A DNA stretch of 64,000 nt from M3007 sp964484205 (GTDB lineage Bacteria; Bacteroidota; Bacteroidia; Chitinophagales; Saprospiraceae): assembly GCA_964484205.1 (NCBI GenBank), contig CAZAEZ010000008.1:1-64000 (forward strand). The letters are read 5' to 3'. Shown piece after piece: positions 30,855 to 39,106 of this stretch. Within the stretch, counting starts at the first letter, position 1; each line of letters opens with the position of its first letter. Below the pieces are notes generated by a model. The model saw only the letters and a program-made list of their open reading frames with translations, was not told the DNA's origin and ran no database searches. The translations under genes were made by a program, and so were the position numbers.

Positions 30855-33800
30855 TTAAAGGCCGGTGCCCTGTATGGTGAACACAAAGGCATTTTCCGGA
30901 TAATCATCGGATGCGATCATCACGATGGCCGTCCGGAGTCCTGTCGCCGTCGGTTGAAATTTTACGGTAAAGGTCGTACTTCCACCGCCGGCAACCGGTG
31001 TGGATGGCTGTGCCGTTACCGCAAAATCGGAGGCATCTCTGTCGGCAATTTCCACCGAGGGATTGCCGCTGAGTTTCAGCGGTACGGCGTTGACAATATT
31101 ATATATGGTAAAGGTGCGCGTAACCATGTTCCCGACGCTGACGGCGCCAAAGTCCGTATCGTCGCTCACCGATACCGTGGCGGCGCGATTGGCGATCTGG
31201 TTGCCGTTTCCAAAAACAGTAATATGCTGCGGGTCCAGGGGGGTGCACGATGAAGCGGCAACCGTACTTGTGGTACCGTAGGGGCATGTGGTACAAATGA
31301 CAGATCCCGGGACATCGCTGTATTTGCCTGCTTCACATGCCGTGCATGCTATAGCGCCGACCGAGGCGGAAAAGTAGCCGGGCAGGCAAGCCACGCAATT
31401 CGTTTGACCCGATAGTGCCTGCGAGGTGCCGGCAGGGCAATTCGTGCAAACCGTAGCGCCGGTGGTGCTCGAAAACGATCCCGGCGGACAGTCCACACAA
31501 CTCATTTGACCCGATAAACCTTGCGAGGTGCCGGCAGGGCAATCCGTGCAAACTGTAGCGCCGGTGGTACTCGAAAATGATCCCGGCAGACAGTTCACAC
31601 AACTCGTTTGACCCGACAAGCTCTGAAAAGTGCCGGCAGGACAATTTGTGCAAACCGTAGCGCCGGTTGCACTCGAAAATGATCCCGGTGGACAGTCCAC
31701 ACAACTCGTTTGACCCGGCAAACCTTGCGATGTTCCCGCGGGACAATCCGTGCAAACCGTAGCGCCGGTCGTACTCGAAAATGATCCCGGTGGACAGTCC
31801 ACACAACTCGTTTGACCCGGCAAACCTTGCGATGTTCCCGCGGGACAATCCGTGCAAACCGTAGCGCCGGTCGTACTCGAAAATGATCCCGGTGGACAGT
31901 CCACGCAACTCGTTTGACCCGGTAAGCCCTGTGAGGTGCCGGCGGGACAATCCGTGCAAACTGTAGCGCCAATGGCACTCGAAAATGATCCTGCCGGGCA
32001 GGCCACACAACTCGTTTGACCCGGTAAGCCCTGGGAGGTGCCGGCAGGACAAGGGATACCGGCTGTGGTACCACCCGGACAATAGGTACCCGGCGGACAG
32101 GGTATGGAAAGGCAGGTGCCCAAATCAAAATACTCGCCGGGTGGCGATACAAAGGGTTCTACGGTGACTACCTGCTCACAGGTGGTACTGTTTGTTCCGT
32201 CGGAAACCATCCAGGTGACGGTGGTGTTGCCCAAAGCGTAGGGTTCGGTGGCGTCGTTGCTTACAGATGTACTGCAATTATCTGAAACCACGGGGCTGCC
32301 AAGCGCTACGCCGGTAGCCTCGCAGGAGTTGCTGGGTGTGTTTACGGTGATATTGGCCGGACAGGTGATGGTGGGCAGGGTGTTATCTTCAACCGTCACC
32401 TCCTGCGTGCAGCTACTGGTGCAACCGTTGTCGGTTACTGTTACCGTTACGGTATAAGTACCGGTCGCGCCGGCATCGACAGTTACTGACGAACCGGTGT
32501 TGCCGCCGTCGATGGCGCCGTTGCCGTCAACATCCCATTCGTAGGTGCCGCCGCCGGTGGCGGTGTAGATATGGCCGGTGGAGTTGGGGCAGACGGATGT
32601 TGGGCCGGAGGTGATGTTGCAGGAGGGAGAAGCATTCACCATTGCCGTACCTGTCTCTTGGGCCGTACAGCCATTGGCATCTGTAACAGTATACCGCAGA
32701 ATTGCATTGCCGGCGCCGGTAGCCCCTGCTCCATCGATCAAAACGGTGCCATTATTATTATTTGTCAAATCCCCCGTTCCAAGGCCGGTAGATCCGCCAT
32801 TGATAACTACCCATGCATGGCTGTTATAGGGAAGTGTTCCTCCTGAAGGGTTGCCGTTCATCATTACGCTTTGCCCAATGCAGACGCTTACGTTGCCCGG
32901 GGCAGCGGTTGGTCTGGGATTTACGGTCCACGAAACCTGGGTCGAACTGGACGTACAACCGCTGACGGAGCAGCCGCGGCGGGCTTCGACAAGATTCGTA
33001 CCGGCTACAGCAGCAAAACTGGGAATGCTCGCCGACCAGGCACTCCAGTTGGAGCCGTTGTCGGTCGAAAAGCGGTATTCATCCTGGCAAGTACCAGAGC
33101 CGCCGGAGCCGGGCGTGGTGACGCTGACGGTAAGGGTTGTGCCTGCGCAAACTGATGCAGAATTCGGTACTTTGGCGATCACCGGGGCTGTTGCGGCGGC
33201 TATGGAAACGGAAATATTATCCAGGCCGAATTCGTCGCGATCGCCTGAACCACTGACATCATTCGTATTCCAACGGATATATAACACCTCATTATTAGCC
33301 CAGCTTAAGCCGTTCAGGGTGGTAGAACGCGGTACAGTTTGTATGGAAGGACTGCCATCCGCAGTTGTCGGAGTAGTATAATTCAGCGCGCCTACACTGG
33401 TAAATGAGCCGGGAATAGTCCCTTGGGGCCCCGTTGCATAGGCAAAATTGAAACTACTCGAACGATTTTGGTCGTTTCGAACCAAGATATCATAGGCAAC
33501 ATCTACGCTACTCAAGGTGCCACCGGAGGTATTTTTTATCATTAAATAAACATTTCCCGGAGTCATGTCGCTACCAATAGGTTGAACCCACAAAGCGCCA
33601 AAACTTGGTGTTAAGGCGTAAATACCGCCAGTGTTCACGCCGCCGCCAGTAGTAGCACCCCGGGCAAAGTCGCCGTTGATGTGTATGCCGCCAATAGTTC
33701 CATTACCATCCGAAAGGCCGGTCACCACCCAGGTATGCGAACACAATTGCGCAACGCCCGGAGTGGAGTGAAAACCGGTGCCGCCGAAGCCACTAAAGTT

Positions 33801-34610
33801 GATGCTAACCGGGGTTGAACAAGACGACAGCTCGGGTGTATCACATTCGTCAATGAGCCTGAAATTGTCAATTCCCCATTCCTCATTTCCATCATCAACA
33901 GACACCCGAACCCGAATTTCAAGCGTAGTACCGGTACCGCTTATATTAAAAGTTAGTTCCTGAAATGCTTCAGTTATTTCCGGCGAGTCGCCTATACCGT
34001 CGTTGTTTGTGTCCAACGCCCAATCATCGTCGCCACCTCCGGAACCGTTCCTCGCAATCCTGATTCCCTGTATCCAGGAGCCGCCATCGATCCGGTATTC
34101 GACAAACAATTGGTCGCTAGACTCCATATTATCTCCATTATTAGCGGCGAACAGCCCTGCAAAGGCTATGTTTGTCCGACCCGATATGTTAATATTAGTC
34201 CAGGTAATGTCCAGTTCGGAATTGCCATCTCCGACACCATCATCATCATGATCTTCCCCACCCCAAAAACGGTCCCCGGAAATATTGGTAAATTCCTGTT
34301 GCAAGGTTACTGAACTTCCCAATACGAAATCCGGGTTGGTGCCCGATTCTCCGGCCGGTTGACCGGCATCCCGCTGCAAACGGCCAAAAAAATCATGGGA
34401 GCCATCCCGTGCTTCAACTTCCGGCGTCCGGGTTCCGCTACTTGGCGAACCTGAAGACTCAAAGTCGTCAGACCAAAACGGCGATTGGCCATACCCCGAA
34501 GTAAATATTCCTAATGCAAGAATCAACATGCCAAGAACCCTTCCGGTACGGGCTTGGAATGGGGAGAACGAAGGGGAAAAATTGTTCAGGCAGCGTAAAA
34601 ATGAATTCAT
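30855..34610 (-). CDS. Secreted 1251-aa protein with jelly-roll, PKD/HYR, Cys-rich GCC2/GCC3-like repeats and C-terminal anchor-D domain
   Basis: The ATG at 34610 (MNSFLRCLNN) is preferred; the frame opens two codons earlier with TTG. A signal peptide ends near FTSGYGQ. By residue: two beta-sandwich segments with acidic or hydrophilic turns (about 45-265 and 270-480), each ending in an 'xDNxxL/xDNIS' strand typical of MAM-like folds; PKD-like units (about 490-710); a HYR unit (about 715-800); about seven Cys-rich repeats of about 34 aa (about 810-1110); and a terminal anchor-D (ASH/Hydin-like) domain from ITVFGNGNQIANR to TIQGTGL. No T9SS type A domain follows, so the export signal is unclear. 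The 3' end is close to the giant gene. Its function is probably surface binding. Eukaryote-like Cys repeats are the odd feature. Confidence 0.88.
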   Translation of the reverse strand: MNSFLRCLNNFSPSFSPFQARTGRVLGMLILALGIFTSGYGQSPFWSDDFESSGSPSSGTRTPEVEARDGSHDFFGRLQRDAGQPAGESGTNPDFVLGSSVTLQQEFTNISGDRFWGGEDHDDDGVGDGNSELDITWTNINISGRTNIAFAGLFAANNGDNMESSDQLFVEYRIDGGSWIQGIRIARNGSGGGDDDWALDTNNDGIGDSPEITEAFQELTFNISGTGTTLEIRVRVSVDDGNEEWGIDNFRLIDECDTPELSSCSTPVSINFSGFGGTGFHSTPGVAQLCSHTWVVTGLSDGNGTIGGIHINGDFARGATTGGGVNTGGIYALTPSFGALWVQPIGSDMTPGNVYLMIKNTSGGTLSSVDVAYDILVRNDQNRSSSFNFAYATGPQGTIPGSFTSVGALNYTTPTTADGSPSIQTVPRSTTLNGLSWANNEVLYIRWNTNDVSGSGDRDEFGLDNISVSIAAATAPVIAKVPNSASVCAGTTLTVSVTTPGSGGSGTCQDEYRFSTDNGSNWSAWSASIPSFAAVAGTNLVEARRGCSVSGCTSSSTQVSWTVNPRPTAAPGNVSVCIGQSVMMNGNPSGGTLPYNSHAWVVINGGSTGLGTGDLTNNNNGTVLIDGAGATGAGNAILRYTVTDANGCTAQETGTAMVNASPSCNITSGPTSVCPNSTGHIYTATGGGTYEWDVDGNGAIDGGNTGSSVTVDAGATGTYTVTVTVTDNGCTSSCTQEVTVEDNTLPTITCPANITVNTPSNSCEATGVALGSPVVSDNCSTSVSNDATEPYALGNTTVTWMVSDGTNSTTCEQVVTVEPFVSPPGEYFDLGTCLSIPCPPGTYCPGGTTAGIPCPAGTSQGLPGQTSCVACPAGSFSSAIGATVCTDCPAGTSQGLPGQTSCVDCPPGSFSSTTGATVCTDCPAGTSQGLPGQTSCVDCPPGSFSSTTGATVCTDCPAGTSQGLPGQTSCVDCPPGSFSSATGATVCTNCPAGTFQSLSGQTSCVNCLPGSFSSTTGATVCTDCPAGTSQGLSGQMSCVDCPPGSFSSTTGATVCTNCPAGTSQALSGQTNCVACLPGYFSASVGAIACTACEAGKYSDVPGSVICTTCPYGTTSTVAASSCTPLDPQHITVFGNGNQIANRAATVSVSDDTDFGAVSVGNMVTRTFTIYNIVNAVPLKLSGNPSVEIADRDASDFAVTAQPSTPVAGGGSTTFTVKFQPTATGLRTAIVMIASDDYPENAFVFTIQGTGL
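31420..32065 (-). repeat. ~102-bp tandem repeats encoding GCC2/GCC3-like Cys modules
   Basis: Units read CPAGTSQGLPGQTSCVDCPP then GSFSSTTGATVCTD, 34 aa each. Copies at about 31741-31842 and 31843-31944 are nearly identical in DNA. Four cysteines recur per unit. The pattern matches the ephrin-receptor-like/GCC2_GCC3 Cys motif known mostly from eukaryotic extracellular proteins. Confidence 0.85.
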
Positions 34611-34616
34611 AATCAA

Positions 34617-35358
34617 CCGTTTATTTGGCTAAGTTGGATAATGCGATTTATCAATAGGGAATACCGCTCCCGGCTTTGCCGCGAATGGAGGCACTGTGTT
34701 AGTTCAGAAAAAAAAGTGGAAATCAAAGGAGAAGCCCCAAAAACACAAAATCCCCCCGCCCAAAAGACAGTTGGCAAACAACGGGCAAAACGTTCTGCTA
34801 TCGAACTGCTTGCCTGTTTCAAAATGAGGCATGCCCCGGAACGGGCGTTTAGACTGATCACGTGATTATAACTTTAACTCAAGTTTTCCCAGGAAATACC
34901 CCTGGATTCAGGTCAACAATGGAGTTACAAGATTTAAAGTATACTCGATTTTCTGTCCTTAAGAAACAGAAAAGGTATTAATTGGCGATTGGCCGCAAAT
35001 TTAAAAATATGCAGCGTCAGTCTCTGGAAACAAGGTATTTCTAATCGGGATGCTCCCGCCTTTGGCGGGAACGAAAAGGAGAGCGAAAAAAGAGGAATGT
35101 CAAATGCCTCAGAAAATCGACCCTCACGAGAACAATACGGATTAAGCGGATTAAAAAAATTACCCAAACAAAGGTAATCGATCTGTTCCAAGTTCAGCAA
35201 GTTTTATAAATTAAATTTTGGTATAAGCTAAAACACCTGCCGACATCTAAATGAAAGTTCAAATATCTTGCCAGTGTCTGGTATTCAGGCCATTTTCCAA
35301 CCTGAAAATCGGAGCAAAAGAGCTAAAAATCAGGCCACAGTCCAAACCTGTCAAGTGC
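34617..35358. other. 742-bp intergenic region upstream of the 1251-aa gene
   Basis: No convincing gene is present. The small open frames here lack recognisable family features. The region holds copy 1 of the intergenic repeat (35048-35160). The stretch just after the pseudogene end (about 35280-35340) is similar to the stretch just after the 342-aa gene (about 35960-36030), for example CATTTTC, CCTGAAAATC and a CTAAAAATC/CTGAAAATC word. Confidence 0.6.
35048..35160 (-). repeat. Intergenic repeat, copy 1
   Basis: Plus-strand core: CAAATGCCTC, AGAAAATCGACCCTCACGAG, then GGATTAAGCGGATTAAAAA. About 25 bp before the core lies a hairpin (CTCCCGCC-TTT-GGCGGGA-like). Copies 2 (35740-35845) and 3 (38816-38918) share the core and the position of the hairpin but not its stem sequence. 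The strand is given as that of neighbouring genes, because the repeat lies in their 3' flanks. Confidence 0.75.
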
Positions 35359-35600
35359 TCAATTCCCGATTCCCCGAATCATAAACACAAAAGGATTTTC
35401 CGGCAGATCGTTATGCGTGATCACGATCACCACCGAGCGTATGCCGGGCGCCGAGGGGTCGAATTTTACGTCGAAAGTGGTGCTGCTGCCGCCGGCCAAC
35501 GGATTTACCGCAGGCTGAACGTTAACACTAAAATCCCCCTGATCGCTGCAGGCTGCTTCTACTAAAGGTCAGGCCTGGAAGGATGCTGTTTTTCATAGGA
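35359..35600 (-). pseudogene. Decayed anchor-D protein fragment
   Basis: Read leftward, the frame ending in TGA at 35359-35361 gives SDQGDFSVNVQPAVNPLAGG, STTFDVKFDPSAPGIRS and LPENPFVF. This is the last two thirds of the domain that ends the 342- and 401-aa proteins. Upstream, a stop interrupts this frame, and another frame gives NSILPGLTF, resembling the earlier strand NILGSLDLVLDG of the 401-aa protein. So at least one deletion or frameshift separates the pieces. No start, signal peptide or N-terminal domain remains. It lies about 700 bp from the matching end of the 342-aa gene and looks like a tandem duplication product. Confidence 0.75.
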
Positions 35601-35739
35601 TGGTGTAAAAATGAAAACATGGGCTGATTGTATTTCGAATAAAAAAATAATTCGTTTTTCGCGCGATTGAAATCGGCGCAAAAAACGCTGAGAAGTCTGC
35701 CGCAGGGCAGATTGAAACCGGTTTATAAACTTGTTGCGT

Positions 35740-35845
35740 TTCCCGGATATCGGGCAAAAAAGGGGCGCGAAAAAGGCGAAAATTCAAATGCCTCGGAAAA
35801 TCGACCCTCACGAGAACTATACAGATTAAAGCGGATTAAAAACTA
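35740..35845 (-). repeat. Intergenic repeat, copy 2
   Basis: The core CAAATGCCTC starts at 35785, followed by GGAAAATCGACCCTCACGAG and GGATTAAAA. The preceding hairpin here is CCCG-GATAT-CGGG, different in sequence from copies 1 and 3. It lies about 226 bp past the end of the 342-aa gene, matching the distance of copy 1 from the pseudogene (about 200 bp). Confidence 0.75.
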
Positions 35846-36071
35846 AATTAGCAAAACGCATGGTACATGGCACAACCCGGCTTTTTGCAATAATTTTCAA
35901 GTTGTCCGGAAAAATCGGATGTGAGCACCTTTGCAGTATAAATGCCAGGGCCAACTATCCTGGCAATTGATTGATCCCGGACATTTTCGAGGCCTGAAAA
36001 TCAAGTCTGCAAAGCTGAAAATCGGGTCGATTGCCCGGGGAACCCGACTCCTGTTTTTACCTGAACATCGC

Positions 36072-37100
36072 CTACAGCCCTTCCCCCTGCACGGTAAACA
36101 CAAACGGGTTCTCCGGCAGGTCGTTGTGGGTGATGATGATCAGGGCGGTGCGCAAGCCGGGCGCTGAGGGCGCAAAGGTCACCTCGAAGGACGTACTGCT
36201 GCCTCCCGTCAGGCTGTGCTCCGCCGGCTGGCTCACACTGAAGTCCGATGCATGGAGGCCGCCAACGGTCACAAACGGCAGGCCGTCCAGTTCCAGGTTT
36301 TCCCGGTCAATTGTATTTTCAATCACAAATGTGTGGGTTTCCATGCCGCCGCCAACCGCCTGGGCTCCAAAGTCCGTAGCATCGGCAACCTGCACAGCCA
36401 GTGTACGGTTTGCGATGGCATTGCCGTTGCCGCTGACGGTAATTTCCGGCAGATCAGTTTGCAGCACCGTAACGTCCATCCGGAACGCAATGCCGCCGGC
36501 AGACGGGCCTTCGTTGTCCGGATTCCGGACCGCCAACACGACTTCATTTGTCCCGTCGACCCAGGTAGTGAACGGAAAAGTCGCTTCAAACTTCTGCACC
36601 CCACTGATCGAGCCGTCGGCATTGATCGTAAGGCCCGGGTAAGGCGCCGTCCAGGTACTGGAATGATACGAAACCTCCCTGGCCACCTCCTGCCCGTTGA
36701 GCCAAATCTGAACGCCGTTATCCACCGGCGCCTGGAGCACTGCACTGGAGACCGACTTGCCTCCGCTCAGATCGAGGTTAAAGGTGGTCCGAAAATACTG
36801 CACGCCGGTAGGCGTGTTTATGCCGCCATCCGCCCGCAACCCGTTCGCCGACAAAGCCGGAACAAAGGACGGCACGGAGGTCGAGCTCAGGGCAGGCGTT
36901 TGCGTAAACGAAGCCGTTGCCGGCAAACTCACCGGCAGGGTTGTCCAGGTGCCGGTACCGCCGCCGGTAGTCCGCACGGTAGACAGTTTCCAGTCGGTGG
37001 TGTTCGTCACCACCGTAGTGACCTGGGCAGAAAGTGCGGTTGCGCAACCGAACAGGAGCAGGATAGAAGCGAGGCTAAAAAAGTGTTTAAAATTTGGCAT
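36072..37100 (-). CDS. Secreted 342-aa protein: galactose-binding-like N-terminal domain plus C-terminal anchor-D domain
   Basis: The ATG at 37100 (MPNFKHFFSLASILLLFGC) starts a clear signal peptide. The open frame reaches 37175, but that part overlaps the upstream gene. Cleavage is likely at ALSA-Q; the GC in the h-region has Phe at -2, so a lipobox is doubtful. Residues about 30-220 form a beta-sandwich with VQYFRTTFNLDLSGG, VDNGVQIWLNGQEVAR and TNEVVLAVRNPD. That order is seen in carbohydrate- or ligand-binding jelly rolls of Bacteroidota. Residues about 225-342 are an anchor-D domain ending PENPFVFTVQGEGL. The gene starts 43 bp after the 401-aa gene, so the two are probably one transcript. 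No T9SS sorting domain follows. Confidence 0.85.
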   Translation of the reverse strand: MPNFKHFFSLASILLLFGCATALSAQVTTVVTNTTDWKLSTVRTTGGGTGTWTTLPVSLPATASFTQTPALSSTSVPSFVPALSANGLRADGGINTPTGVQYFRTTFNLDLSGGKSVSSAVLQAPVDNGVQIWLNGQEVAREVSYHSSTWTAPYPGLTINADGSISGVQKFEATFPFTTWVDGTNEVVLAVRNPDNEGPSAGGIAFRMDVTVLQTDLPEITVSGNGNAIANRTLAVQVADATDFGAQAVGGGMETHTFVIENTIDRENLELDGLPFVTVGGLHASDFSVSQPAEHSLTGGSSTSFEVTFAPSAPGLRTALIIITHNDLPENPFVFTVQGEGL

Positions 37101-37143
37101 ACGGCGTTTTGTTTTTTTTGAATTAATTTTTGTTCGCGCCCAA

Positions 37144-38349
37144 TCACAGGCCGATCCCTGAAATGCTGAATACAAAAGGATTTTCCGGCAGGACGTTGTG
37201 CGTGATGATGACCAAAGCCGTGCGCAGGCCGGTGGCTGATGGGTCGAATTTTACGTCGAAAGTACTGCTGCTCCCACCGGCGATCGAGCTGGTAGCAGGT
37301 TGAACAGTCAGGCTAAAGTCGCCCTGGTCGCGGCCTGCGATTTCAACGAGCGGCATCCCGTCGAGTACCAAATCCAGGCTGCCCAATATATTTTCAATTG
37401 AAAAAGTGTGGGAAACCATACCACCATCTACGGCTACTGTGCCGAAATCGGTATCATCGGTTGCACTGACCGAAAGACTCCGGTTGGCGATGGCGTTGCC
37501 GTTTCCCTTTACAGTAATTTCCGGCGGATCGACGTAAACACAGGAAAGCCCGGAGTTCACACTGCCTGGCTCTATCCAATTCGAAGTTATTCCGGGTGTA
37601 AGGGCAAAATTTAGTAGCGTACCGTCATGGCTGTTCGGGCTTTGGTCCGGCAGCCCGGTCGTACCGACATTATTCCCGCCGGCTATGCCTTCATTGAATT
37701 GGTAATAGCCGATCAGGTCTGTTTGCCCGGTAGGCAATTCGCAGTTCATATTGACAAGAATTTCATTCTGCGACAGGGCCCGGCCCCAAATCCGAATCTC
37801 GTCTAGTACACCTGAAAAATACCTTCCATATTGTGTGATCGAACAGGCATCTCTGCCAATTTGAACAGGATCACTGTTTGAAAGGTTGGCCGGTACTACC
37901 GGGCTTGTATTATTCAAGACGCCGTTGACATAAAGTGTTCCGACACCACTGTTCCGGACAAAGGCTATGTGGCGCCATTGCCCGTCATTAATAGGAAAAG
38001 TGGTATGTAGCGAATTATAGATAGCGCAATCTGCGGTTGAAATTTCAACAGCCAATGTGCCCGATGCGCTCATACGCACATCCCAAAAATTGGAACAATT
38101 ACAAATGGATCGTTTGGAAAGAATGCCAACAGTTGTGACCGGTGTATGATTGGTTTTTATCCAAAGTTCAAGGGTAAAATCACCGGTTCCAAAATTTGCA
38201 GCGCTAATATTTCCCAAATCCACATAGTCATTCACCCCATCGAAATGCAGGGCTGCACCTTGCTGGGCATATATTACTCCGGGAGTTCCCAAAAGAATGC
38301 AGAAACAAAAAAGTCGCTTGCGGATTAATTCGAATAATATTTCTTTCAT
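37144..38349 (-). CDS. Secreted 401-aa protein: LamG-like domain plus C-terminal anchor-D domain
   Basis: ATG at 38349. The signal peptide is MKEILFELIRKRLFCFCILL and continues to GVIYAQ. Residues about 30-235 are a LamG/concanavalin-like domain (ALHFDGVNDYVDLG, FTLELWIKT, WRHIAFVRN, DEIRIWGRALS). This is a fold common in exported Bacteroidota proteins that bind glycans or proteins. Residues about 285-401 are an anchor-D domain (ITVKGNGNAIANR to VFSISGIGL). It shares the last domain with the 342- and 1251-aa proteins and the pseudogene. It is followed 43 bp on by the 342-aa gene. The ligand cannot be told from sequence. Confidence 0.88.
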   Translation of the reverse strand: MKEILFELIRKRLFCFCILLGTPGVIYAQQGAALHFDGVNDYVDLGNISAANFGTGDFTLELWIKTNHTPVTTVGILSKRSICNCSNFWDVRMSASGTLAVEISTADCAIYNSLHTTFPINDGQWRHIAFVRNSGVGTLYVNGVLNNTSPVVPANLSNSDPVQIGRDACSITQYGRYFSGVLDEIRIWGRALSQNEILVNMNCELPTGQTDLIGYYQFNEGIAGGNNVGTTGLPDQSPNSHDGTLLNFALTPGITSNWIEPGSVNSGLSCVYVDPPEITVKGNGNAIANRSLSVSATDDTDFGTVAVDGGMVSHTFSIENILGSLDLVLDGMPLVEIAGRDQGDFSLTVQPATSSIAGGSSSTFDVKFDPSATGLRTALVIITHNVLPENPFVFSISGIGL

Positions 38350-38378
38350 TTCAAAAATATTTATCTGAAAATTTCAAC

Positions 38379-38495
38379 TATTTACCACATAGTACACATA
38401 GTGTTTTTCACATAGAAAACATAGATGCTATTGTCACAAAATTTCTATGTGATCTATTTGATTTGAATTGATCTATGTGCCTGATGTGGTAAATA
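38379..38495. repeat. Imperfect inverted repeat with ACATAG motifs
   Basis: The left arm TATTTACCACATAGTACACA faces the right arm ending CTGATGTGGTAAATA. Between them, ACATAG/CTATGT words recur at short intervals. It lies just upstream of the 401-aa gene start, so it may hold that gene's promoter region. It could equally be a small non-autonomous repeat element. Confidence 0.6.
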
Positions 38496-38542
38496 TACCC
38501 GACGTACAGTGGTTTGCGAAAGTGGTGATGTCGCACACATTA

Positions 38543-38567
38543 TCGGCGTGACTCGCAGTCACGCCGA
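38543..38567. terminator. Perfect hairpin, possible terminator
   Basis: TCGGCGTGACT-CGC-AGTCACGCCGA has an 11-bp perfect stem and 3-nt loop. Its tip GTGACTCGCAGTCAC is nearly the same as the tip of the hairpin at 38952-38982 (GTGACTGGCAGTCAC). No strong T-tract follows on either strand, so the terminator role is uncertain. Confidence 0.4.
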
Positions 38568-38815
38568 CAATAGACTAATCGTCTTCGATTTTTCGCAAAC
38601 CAATTTCTTCCAGATATAATTATTAATTTTTATAGATTTTCTATTGAAAAAACATACAAAAACATATTTACAAATTCCGAAGTCTTGAAAACCAAAATTA
38701 CACCCGACGTAAAGTAGTTTGCCCGCAGGACATCCCAGTAATCGAAACAAAAAGCAAACCACCTGTCACCGGCCTGCAAGCCTGCAACAACAGTTTTTGA
38801 GAAGAAAAATTAAAT

Positions 38816-38918
38816 CGGAATATCCCACTTTATGGGATCAGGAAGGAGCGCAAAAACGCAAACTTTTCAAATGCCTCAGGGGTCGACGCTCACGGAGATT
38901 AAACGGATTTAAAAAGAA
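38816..38918 (-). repeat. Intergenic repeat, copy 3
   Basis: The core CAAATGCCTC starts at 38868 and is followed by GTCGACGCTCACGGAG and TTAAACGGATTTAAAAA, more diverged than copies 1 and 2. The preceding hairpin is ATCCCA-CTTTA-TGGGAT. The right end abuts the double hairpin downstream of the efflux operon. Confidence 0.65.
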
Positions 38919-39016
38919 GGCTCATGTTCCCATGTTCCCATCGGGCTGATAGTGAGGGGGTGACTGGCAGTCACCCCCTCACTTGGCCCCCGCTCAGCCA
39001 AACGGGAACATGAGCC
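38919..39016 (-). terminator. Nested double hairpin downstream of the efflux operon
   Basis: The outer arms GGCTCATGTTCCC (38919-38931) and GGGAACATGAGCC (39004-39016) enclose a perfect 14-bp stem with a GGC loop (38952-38982, GTGAGGGGGTGACT). It lies 91 bp past the TolC-family stop codon, so it is a likely transcription end for the operon. The right arm (38994-39013) shares about 19 of 20 bases with the palindrome at 49332-49385. Confidence 0.6.
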
Positions 39017-39106
39017 AAAAAGAAAAACAGCAGCGATCAAAATCGCCTGCCATTGCAAATCTACCCAATTATGCTTGAAACAGGCGAACTAAGTACCCAA
39101 TAAATC

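Larger units (their letters stand above)
38350..39106. other. 757-bp intergenic region packed with inverted repeats
   Basis: No gene is seen here. From left to right it contains a long imperfect inverted repeat (38379-38495), a perfect 11-bp-stem hairpin (38543-38567), intergenic repeat copy 3 (38816-38918) and a nested double hairpin (38919-39016). The small open frames in it overlap these structures and resemble no protein family. Confidence 0.65.

Noticed and set aside
34613..34861. 82-codon minus-strand frame just upstream of the 1251-aa gene
   Set aside because: No signal peptide or family likeness; the translation looks like random sequence and the region probably holds the promoter.
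34934..35811. Two small minus-strand frames (88 and 72 codons) around 35.1 and 35.7 kb
   Set aside because: Both run over the intergenic repeat, and their translations do not agree with each other outside the repeat core, so coding selection is not supported.
37101..37175. Longer N-terminus for the 342-aa protein
   Set aside because: The extra 25 residues precede a complete signal peptide and overlap the upstream gene.
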